Of a stretch of DNA of 64,000 nucleotides, positions 24,484 to 34,300 are shown piece by piece. The stretch is from positions 23,469,764-23,533,763 of the forward strand of contig NC_088306.1 in assembly GCF_032854445.1 (NCBI RefSeq), read 5' to 3'. The position numbers and the translations under genes were made by a program. This stretch comes from Liolophura sinensis (lineage: Eukaryota > Mollusca > Polyplacophora > Chitonida > Chitonidae). Below the pieces are notes generated by a model. The model searched no databases, was not told the origin of the DNA, and worked only from the letters and a program-made list of their open reading frames with translations. Each line of letters begins with the position of its first letter. Position 1 is the stretch's first letter.

Positions 24484-24665
24484 GGGGGCCTCCGTGGCTG
24501 AGTTGGTTAGCGCGCTAGCGCAGCGTGATGACCCAGGAGCCTCTCACCACAGAAGTCACTGTGGGTTTCCTCTGAGCTCTGCCCGGTTTCCTCCCACCAT
24601 AATGCTGACCGCCCTCGTATAAGTGAAATATACTTGAGTACGGCGTAAAACACAAATCAGATCAG
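24484..24665 (+). repeat. SINE type A, internally deleted, opposite to the copy at 24143
   Basis: Head GGCCTCCGTGGCTGAGTTGG through GACCCAGGAGCCTCTCACC, then a jump to GTGGGTTTCCTCTGAGCTCT and the 3' end ACTTGAGTACGGCGTAAAAC. The tail has become (ATCAG)n instead of AAAT. Confidence 0.88.
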
Positions 24666-24939
24666 ATCAGATCAAACAATATTGTTTGACAATGTACGTT
24701 CATCATGTTTTAGGCAATCAGGATTATTAAAGTACGTGACTTTACAGCACTCTATATTTGAAGGTGTTTGACAGGTACCTTGTGGTGTATAAGCAAAGTT
24801 TGCCGCTAATTTCTTGGTTCTTTTTAAATATGTTGTGCCCTCGTATTTTACAATCATGTTGGTGTTTTAGGTGTATCATTACGTTTTATCTGTATCTGGG
24901 TATTTAAAAAGATCGTAAGTGTTTTTTCCAGTTTCTTGA

Positions 24940-25130
24940 TGTTTTTAAGGTAGTGCAGTACTTTAAAAGAACGATGCTTTTAAAGAGTACCTTGTTTTCC
25001 CACAAGTACCTTGGCGTTCGTAAAATACGTCGGGGTTTACCCTGGTGTTTTGCAAAAATCTTATGGCTTTGTTTTTAAATTACCACGGTGTTTTACAAGT
25101 ACCTTGGTACTGCGATGATTTAGTGGTGCT
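24940..25130. repeat. Degenerate short repeats around GTACCTTGG
   Basis: Variants of ACAAGTACCTTGG and GGTGTTTTACAA recur every 30-50 bp. Too degraded to define a unit firmly. Confidence 0.4.
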
Positions 25131-25317
25131 GGGGTGCTGTATAAAAACCATCCCTCTGTTACTTTGTGAAAATTGGTAAGAAGATACCAAATGACACCAT
25201 TTTACGCCTGATTCAGTATCAAAAATGTCGACAATAATGTATACTTTGCGAAATATTTTAAGTAATATTTTCCGGTTTGCCTGTTACAATAACTCATTCT
25301 TAAAAGACACATTCTCT

Positions 25318-25323
25318 TTTATT
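25318..25323 (-). terminator. Candidate polyadenylation signal of transporter gene 2
   Basis: AATAAA on the minus strand, about 50 nt after the stop codon at 25374-25376. Confidence 0.45.
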
Positions 25324-25373
25324 CTCGCTATCATTCGGTTTTCAGCTTTCCGTTTCAATTACACACTCCACGC

Positions 25374-28300
25374 TTACTTTCCTTTTTCCTCTATCACTTG
25401 TAAATCGTCCACTTGTAATTCCATGACATCATTTTTAGCGTCAGACCGGATTTTAATGAAGGGCCCGACCATAAAAGTTGAGCTCAGAGCGATGAATCCT
25501 CCACCGACAAACAGGGAGACGTCATACTGCTCAGCCATATCAAACAACCAGCCTGTCAGCGTGAAAACAAACGAACAACGAATAAAATATTATCTACACT
25601 TGTCTTTAACAAACATTGTACAGTTTCAACTCGTCATAGGCAGATTTTGTGAGTTTTCTATTATTTACAATCACATCGCTAGAAAAAAAACCCTCAAAGC
25701 CAGGCGCAATTTTCACGAAACCTCGCTCGAAACATTTTCTTTGTGTTTTGAAGTCACTTTACAGTGGGAATCACTAATCAGAGTGGTAATAACTGAAAAC
25801 TTTCTTAGAGGACATGTACAAATTTGTTTTAAAAGTTCGACTTTGAAGACCGTATGAAAGTGTAATATATACATCCAGCCCCGGTGGAACTTCAGAGGTC
25901 AAGCCTTGTATAGACCCCCATTCCTTTAAGAATTTAATGTGGATGAGGGCTAAATAAGTTTACAAATGCATTCACCAATCGGTCCATTACTTACTATATT
26001 ACATGAATTGTAATCTGCAATAAAATCAACGGATTGAAGGAATATATTTCTGTTTGATGATTTTCTGGTATTAATGTCGTAGACATTTGTCATTTATACA
26101 TAAGCGACCAATTTATTGTGGGGGGGGGGGGACTTCACTAATGCCCTTCACCAGGTACCTGACAAAACCCCTGAGTAAGAAACACAATGGTACCACCGAA
26201 AGCTGGATTCGAACAAGCGACCTCATTAGTCCAGGGCCTGATAGTCGCTTTAAGAATATATTGTCAAGCACTATGAATGTCCAGCTATGATGCCTAATTT
26301 ATCAATTACTATATACTTATATGTATTTTACCTGCAAATGGAGCCCCTGACAAAGCACCCAGTCCTTCAAAGATTAGAAGAAGTCCATAAGCATTTGAGA
26401 ATCTATGGAGGCCGACTAATGCAGCGAGAATGGGCACGAGCAGAGTTCCGAAACAACCCGAGAGCATTCCGAACAGTGATCCGAGCACCATCCGGAGAAC
26501 GTATCCATGGAGAGCGGGCATGAGAATAATGGCTAGGCCTGACAGGGCAAAAGCCACGCCGTACATAACGCTGACGTCAAGCCTTCGAAATTGGCCCAGA
26601 GAACCAAACACTACACGACCCACCAAATTTGAAATTCCAATGGCAGACATCAGTAATGAGCTCCTTTCCGGATCCGTTCCTTTAGACTCCGAGTACGCCG
26701 CCAAGTGAATGTACACCACCGACAGCCCAAAGCAAACTAGTACGTTGTTCACACAAAGAAGGATGAATCCGTAGTTCCTAAACACACTCAAGTCCATTAA
26801 TTTGAATTTTTCCGCATCGTCTATTTCCTTTACTCTCACCGGCCGCATGAGGGCGCCACATACACAGATATTCAAAATGAGTGCGGCCAAAACCAGAAAC
26901 GAGCCTTGCCAACCATACTCGTGATATAAAAACCGGATCAGAGGAGGAAATCCGAACGATCCTAAACCGATCCCTGAAACGGCTAGTCCAATAGCAAATG
27001 ATCTCCTTCGGTCGAAATAATAGCTGACTATTGCAACGGCAGGAATATAGCATAATCCGGCGCCAAACCCTAAGAAAAGACAATGGAAATCTTTAAGAAT
27101 AGTGGTTTCGATCTGGTTAGTCGAGCTATACTTTTCAGTTGTTTTACTTTTTTCTACTTGCTTTTGTTAGAAATGACTGATGCGGTCACACAACAAAATC
27201 TTTGCCATTATCATTTTACCTTCACATGCGATGCTAAATTCCTTCTGGTGACTTTTAATATATATAACTTTTATCTATTTTGCCACTGAATGACCGAACA
27301 TTCTTTCCTCCACCATGTCGCCACCGTGTAAAAACCTACAATTGAAATGCCACGATGCAATGCTTGCGTTTATTATCACAACTGTACGCACAGGGAGGGG
27401 AAGAAAACTTAGGACTCTGGTGAACGACTAATTTATAGACTGGCTTGTTGATTTTTTAATGCTATACTGAAGAAGTTTCCACTTTTACGACAATGGTCCG
27501 TTTCATGTGTGGAGAAAACAGGAGTGCTCGGAGAAAACCACAGGCATTTGGCAAGTTGCTCTGTGTTTCTACGAACATGTGATTCCGTGTGCCATTTCTC
27601 AGCTGTTACTTCTTCTGATAATACATGGGAATCAAATAAATAGGCTTGAGTGTTTCCGTGGACTCCGCCTGATTCTTCAACACACGCGTATAACATAACA
27701 TACAAAGAAACGCAGTTGTCAACGTTAAGCAATGTTAAGCAATCGCAGGAACTAACACAAACGCAATCACGAGTCTGTGGAAACACACCTTTGCGCTGTT
27801 AAACTTTCCTAAGTGGGACGTCAGGACTTCAGGCTGGACATGTCCCTATCGCACACATATTAACCAGGTCAGATCATCTGAACCCCTTCCTGAACACTGG
27901 GTCAACAAGACTTACCTATTTGTCCAAAGACGCATCCTCTTAAAAGCACTATTTTATTTGGTGACAAATATTGCAAAAAAGGTACAAAAATGCATTCTGT
28001 GTGTGTGCTTAGTAACCTAGTTCGTGGAGGTCCTTGCATATAGTCTAATTTCGAGGACATAGGAATGTTGTATATTGACATATAATCGTTTCAAAAAAGG
28101 CTGTGAGCCCTGCTCTACCTGAGTGTAAATAAAGAAAAAAAATGAATGCCTCAAATGAAGGCCATGAAGAACGGTGTCCAGATATACTTTAAATTAGTTT
28201 TTGACAGTTATTTGAAACCCAGAAATGGCACAAAAGAAGCTTTTTCTAAGGTGGATTTTTCAAACAATGTTTTTTGAGAGCATTTCGAATAACAAAAGCA

Positions 28301-31300
28301 GCTCTATATCTATAAAAAGTGTACGTGAAGTAAACGACAAAGGTGTGCCTCAAATGAAACGCAACGGACAACTGAAACCAGAAATACTTTAAATTAAATG
28401 TTAAATTATTATCTAACGAGGGTGTTTGAACCAGACTTTCCACATTATTTCAGGCCTGAGAATCCATTAAAAATTATCAGGATGATTTTAAGAGTTCATC
28501 AGAGATGAATTAACAAGATTTAAAATGTTCTGCAGACAAATGTTTAGGAACAAAGTGATGTGATCAGAATGGGCCACCATGTTATGTCTTATTTTAATTG
28601 CTTTTTGTAGCCTCAAACAAATTCTGAAAAAAAGAAATAAATATAATTTTGAGGAGTATCTTGCCGGGCGCATTTTGTCTGAAGTTAACACTACAGCTAT
28701 CCTTGGCATTTCCTCTAAAGCCCCGTCCAGACTATCCAACGTTGATCAAATTTTATTGACGTAACAGCAAGTTGAATGGTGTTGAGGTAAGTTGAGTGTC
28801 CAGTCCACGCTACAAATAAGATAGATCAACATTGTCCAACCAAACTTTCGATAAATTGCAGGGAATTTTCCATTTTTCTTTCAAGTGCATGAGACACAAT
28901 TATTTTCTCTTGTGCCCGTCTTATAGTATTCTTTAGAGAGAGTGTTGTACCGGTAAGGGTATTTTTCATACTCCTGTATCAAAGAAACTGTCTCATCGTT
29001 AGACCAGTTTCTCTCTTTCGCCTTTGGTGCCGCCATTTTGCCCAGGTCACGTACCTTAAGAAGGTAACGATAATCGATCCTATTTAATAATCCGTGTTCG
29101 TTTTAACACAAGTTTGTCTTTTTTTATACAACTCTCAGGACAAGATTGGTGATCAAAGATTATCAGAAAAGACTTTCTTGACGAAATATGGACCTTGTGA
29201 ATCTCTCGACAAAACAGGCGACTGATGTAGTTGTTTAGCGCTGAGCTTTGAAAACTTCGTGTTTTGTGTTATTTTCTCACATAACGAACATTTGCTCTCA
29301 GAACTCTCCGATTATATCGTCAAAGTAAGCAGTGTTTTATGGGAGCTGTATTCTATAGATCATATGAGTGACTTGGACAGCGAATATTCACTCACACTGT
29401 CCAGGATAAGAAGAAAAAAAATATGGTGAGCCAGAATGACCTCTTAGTCAAGTTCAACCCGCATGCGAAGTAAAATTTCAATGAACTGACACAAGTAAAG
29501 ACAAATTGTGAACATAATAGTGGAATATGGCTACACAAGAGAACCGAAATGTGGCACCTCGAATTGTACAAATTCCAATAAACATTCCGTTTCCGCCAAA
29601 ACCTCAGATCTTAGAGGAGTGTGTGGGAAAACTATGAGACTGCAAGTAGGTTATCTACCAGCGATATGCAGCAAATAATTGCACTCTTTACACACCTAGG
29701 GGCTGATGCTCTAAATAAGTATTATGGACTGGTATTTGAAAATGAAGATAAGAAAGGGCGTGGGGATGTGAATGTAGTGTTGCAGAGGTGTAAAATGTTC
29801 TGTTTTGGACAGACAAACGAGACATCTGAGAGGTTCTGTTTTTTAACGAGAGAGAACAGCAATCAAATGAGAACAATGACACATGTCCAGCTGCATTGCG
29901 GACACTCGCCAGGGTTTGGAATTATGGTGAATTAGAAGACGATCTAATTCTTGACAGGATAGCTGCTGGGATACAATGCGACCGGGACGAAATTACCCCA
30001 GCAGGCACAACTGCTGTCATGTTTGGACACATGTAGAGCGAGTGAAGCAACTAGCCATCAAGTTAAAACCATGACGCAAGAAGAGGTACAGTTCGTACAG
30101 AGTAAAACCAGCAGCAGGAAATAGCGTGCACAAAGCGAAAGTGGTACTTCCAGTAAATATGATGAGAGCCGTCGATGAGAAAAGTCAGCTGAGTATAAAT
30201 TTTGTGATCAAGTGCATGTTTGGAGGAAAAAAGGCTTGCCCAGCATAGGGTGACGGCATGGGAGTTACAGCAAGTCATGTGACTTGTGTTCTAAAACGTG
30301 CACACCATAAAAAAAGAATCTTCCAAATGTAGATCAAGGCTGCCAGTGAGTTTTGTCGAAGATGATTCATCAAGTGATGGTGAATTTGTGCTTACTGTAA
30401 CAGAAGAGAACATTAACACTGTAAAGGACATGTAATAGTCAAAAATACATGCTGTGAAACAACATGAAGTTGAATTCCAACTTGACTGTGGTTCATCTGC
30501 GAATGTGTTGTCAGGTAATTTGTACATTGAGATTTGCAGTGACCGAGAACTGAAACGGCCAGAGAAAACTAACACTACACTGATTATGTTCAACAAAAGT
30601 AAAACTCAACCAGAAGGGAAAACACGCATAAATATCCCAAATCTAAGAAATCAGAAGAAATACAATGTGGAATTTCTGACGGTGAAAGGTGATGTCAAAC
30701 GTATTTTGGGAGCATGTGCACTTCAACAAATGGGCCTAATCACAGTCAGTAGAGACAGAATTTTTCTTGGCAATTGTGAAGTGTCATTGAATGACATAAC
30801 CTCTGTCCCTGCTAACCAGAATCAAACCCAGGTGAATACTGAAGTTACCGTACCTGAGAATATCTGGACAAGGAATTCAGTGATATATTCAAAGGTGAAG
30901 GTTGACCTAAAAGTTGATAAAAACGTGCCACTAGTGAAGTTACCGACACGTAAGGTACATTTGGCACTGAAAGCAAAGGTGAAAGCAGAGTTTAAGGGGT
31001 TTACAGACCTTGATATACTTGAGCCTGTTAACACGCCAACTGCTTGGATCTCCTCCATAGTGGTAGTGAGCAAACCGTCAGGTAAATTACGTCTGTATAT
31101 AGATCTCAAACCATTGAATAAGGTGCTGCAGAGAAATCATTATCCGACCCCAACCATAGAAGGCATTCTACCAGAACTGTCAAATACTCGTTGCCTTCTC
31201 TGTAGTCGATGGTAAAATGTGTTTTTTTAACTATGGGAACTGAATAAGGCAAATATCGGTGGAAGAAAGTGCCGTTCGGGATCTCACCAGCCCCAGAAGA

Positions 31301-34300
31301 ATTTCAGAGACGCATGGACAAGGCATTAGCAGCACCCCCAGGAGTTAAAACTATTTATGACTATGTGCTTGTGTGGGGTGCTGGAGAAGCTGACCAGTCA
31401 GCAACAAATGACCAAGACGACAAGTTTATTGCCCTGATGGAGAGATGTCGTGAAAAACACATCAAGCTAAACCGTGATAAACTGACACTCTGTTGTAGAG
31501 ATGTGGCCTGTATGGGACACCGTACTATAGCCGATGGGCTTGGCATGGATCCTGAAAAGATCAATGGATTTCCTAATATGCCTACCCCGAGTGACAAAGC
31601 AGGAGTTCAAAGGTTTCTGGACATGGTAACATACCTGCAGAAGTTTGCACCGTGCTTGTCTGAGATTACAGCACTATTATGAGACCTTATGAAAAAGGAT
31701 AGAGAACTCCATTGGGACAATGAAGCTCGTGAAATGTCGCTCAAACAAGTGAAGAAAAGTTTACCACAGGCTGCAGTGCTAAGCTACTTTGACCTGTCTA
31801 AAGACACTACCTTACAGTGTCATGCATCAAAATCGGGACTAGGTGTATGTCTTCTTCAAGATGGACATCCTGTAGCATACGCGTCTCTATCCCTCACTAA
31901 AACTGAGGAAAAGTACGCGCAAATAAAGAAGGAGCTGCTAGAGGTTGTTTTCGGAATGAAACGGTTCGAAAGTTATGTATATGACCGTAAAGTGTTAGTA
32001 GGAAAAGTCTACAAGGAGCACCAAAATGAATTCAGCGGATGTCCTTGCGACTACAGCGATTCGACTTCGATATACTCTACCGAAAGGGTAGATGTATATA
32101 TTTATTTATTTATTTTTTTGATTGGTGTTTTACGACGTACTCAAGAATATTTCACTTATACGACGGCGGCCAGCATTATAGTGGAGGAAACCGGGCACAG
32201 CCCGGGGGAAACCCGCGACCATCCGCAGGTTGCTGACAGACCTTCCCACTTACGGCCGGAGGGGAAGCCAGCATGAGCTGGACTTGAACTCACAGCGACC
32301 GCATTGGTGAGAGGCTCCTCGGTCATTACGCTGCGCTAGGGCGCTAACCGACAGAGCCACGGAGGCCCCTAGATGTATATAGCAAATGCCTTTAGCCGAG
32401 CGTATTTACCACATACTACACACATCAAGACGAATGAAATTGTCTTCACAATGGATTTACGTTCAAATACTGAACAAGAAACTGAATCCGTAAACCAGCT
32501 TTAAAACCTGGCAGTAACACTTGATAAAGTCCAATATGCTACAGAGTCGGACCAATGTGCTACAGAATCGGACAGTGTCTTGTGTAAGCTGAAAACTACG
32601 ATTCTGAAAAGATGGCCAGAGGGAAAGGAACTGCTGGACCCAGCAGTACAGTTGTATTTCCCCTTCTGTAAGGACTTATCAGTGCAACACGGAATCATTT
32701 TCACAGGGGAAAGACTTGAAATTCTACAAGTGCTTCGTGATGATATTGTGCCACGTGTGCACTCTAGTCATATAGGTGTTCAGGGTTATTTGCGCAGGGC
32801 TCGAGAAATGATATGTTGGCCTAATATGAACCGTGATAGAACAGTTCATTAGAAAGTGCAGTGTGTTTCCAACGTTCCAAGATGAACAGCAAAAGTAACC
32901 ACTGATTAGTCATGCAATTAATAATCGCCCTTATTAGGCAGATACTGGGCACTGATCTGTTTGAGTTCAATAACAAGAACTACCTAATAACAGCTGACTA
33001 TTATTCGAGTTTCTTCGAAGTAGATCGACTGACACATAAAATAGCAAAATGTTTCAAAACTAAAAGCACAATCTGTGATTAAATGAGAGAAAACGGAGCT
33101 ATAACAGGTATGAGTTTGAAAAGTTCATGAGGGGTTACGATATTGAGCATGTTTCCAACTCTCCAACGTACGCTCAGCCAAATGGAAAAGAGTAAAAGGG
33201 TGTGAAAACTGCGAAACGCATCATGCGCAACGCGTTGAATGATAAAACTGATGAAAAATTTAGACTTGCTTGATTTCCGTAACACACCACGAAAAGAACT
33301 GCAATCTTCACCAGCACAAAGTTTGTTTGGACGACGAACTAAGACACTGTTACCCATTTCGTCTAAATTACTGCAAACTAAGACGGTCGAAAGTGTAAAA
33401 TCCAAGCTAACGGAGAGCCCGTGAGAAGTAGGACAGCAGAACCTGAGTGCGAACGTCCACCTGTCAGAAACAAAGTGAACACTAACCAAAATTCAGTGAT
33501 TACCAGATGTACAGACCTACACCAGAACAAGGCTTACATGTAGTCAGAACATCCAGTGGCAGAACTGTGTGAAATTCCCGCACCTGAAGTATTATGTGAC
33601 CTGAACTGTGTACTTGAGAGACAGTAAAAGCTAACGTGTATGGAAAGTTCACAAGTCATAAAACATTGAGTTTTCTTAAATTTGAACTGATTGAACGTGA
33701 AGGACAGTAACGCACAATTTAAAGTTGAGTCTGCTTGGTTTGTGAAACAAAACGTTATTGGTCATTTGTGTTCACATGGGCTTTTTCAGAAACAGAGATT
33801 GTTTAATTGCTTGACTGTTTTCAAGAACTGATGTGTTACTTGCGATTGTTTTCCTGGAAAAGGGGGATGTAACGATAATCCATCCTTTTTAATAGTCCGT
33901 GTTTGCTTTAACACAAGTTTAGCCTTTCTATATAACCCTTGCTCAAATGTAGTTGTGACGAGTTAGTCAGACAGAAAACACAGTTCTCTTCAGTTGACTC
34001 AACAAAAGTTGAGTGATGTTGGATAGTCTGGACGGGGCTTAACGTTACAGAAGCGCTTTCGGAAGAATGTTGTCAATTCCGTGTAATGGACTGATTGCGT
34101 GCGGTGAAGACACATTAGCGATATATAAGCCGACAACGTTTAGGCCTACATTACGTACCCGTATACGCTCGTGCGGGTGATGGCTTTTTTTTTATCACCA
34201 CGTTTTGATCTTGCTACATACTATACGTGAATGAACCAAATGTTTTACGATAAAGATTAAACGTATACACGTAAAGAAAGAGTTCAAACTATGTCTTCAA

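Larger units (their letters stand above)
29063..33990 (+). mobile_element. Decayed Ty3/Gypsy-type LTR retrotransposon
   Basis: A starting block near 29063 (GTAACGATAATCGATCC) recurs at 33868 (TGTAACGATAATCCATCC), with about 75 bp of further similarity including GTTTTAACACAAGTTT. These are the starts of the two LTRs; the rest of the LTRs has diverged or been deleted, so the right boundary is approximate. Internal order is capsid-like gag, protease, reverse transcriptase, RNase H and integrase, as in Ty3/Gypsy. Multiple stops, frameshifts and altered catalytic residues make it inactive. It lies on the plus strand, antisense to host gene 2. Confidence 0.85.
28719..34039. mobile_element. Harbinger-like DNA transposon remnant split by an LTR retrotransposon
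   Basis: The left end from 28719 and the right end finishing at 34039 are inverted copies: 22 bp identical (AGCCCCGTCCAGACTATCC plus AAC), then weaker similarity to about 40 bp. Both are flanked by TAA (28716-28718 and 34040-34042), the 3-bp duplication of PIF/Harbinger elements. A MADF/Myb-SANT-like reading frame lies just inside the left end on the minus strand. Without the LTR insert the element would be only a few hundred bp, so it was a short derivative lacking a transposase. It sits in intron 2 of transporter gene 2. Confidence 0.8.

Noticed and set aside
25225-25857. 210-codon plus-strand frame
   Set aside because: It runs antisense across the last exon of transporter gene 2, which has strong family similarity; the frame itself shows no domain.
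26287-26708. Plus-strand frames over gene 2 exon 3
   Set aside because: Antisense shadows of a conserved exon.
29063-33990. Functional retroelement
   Set aside because: Frame breaks, in-frame stops, altered protease, RT and RNase H catalytic residues and a SINE insertion rule out activity.
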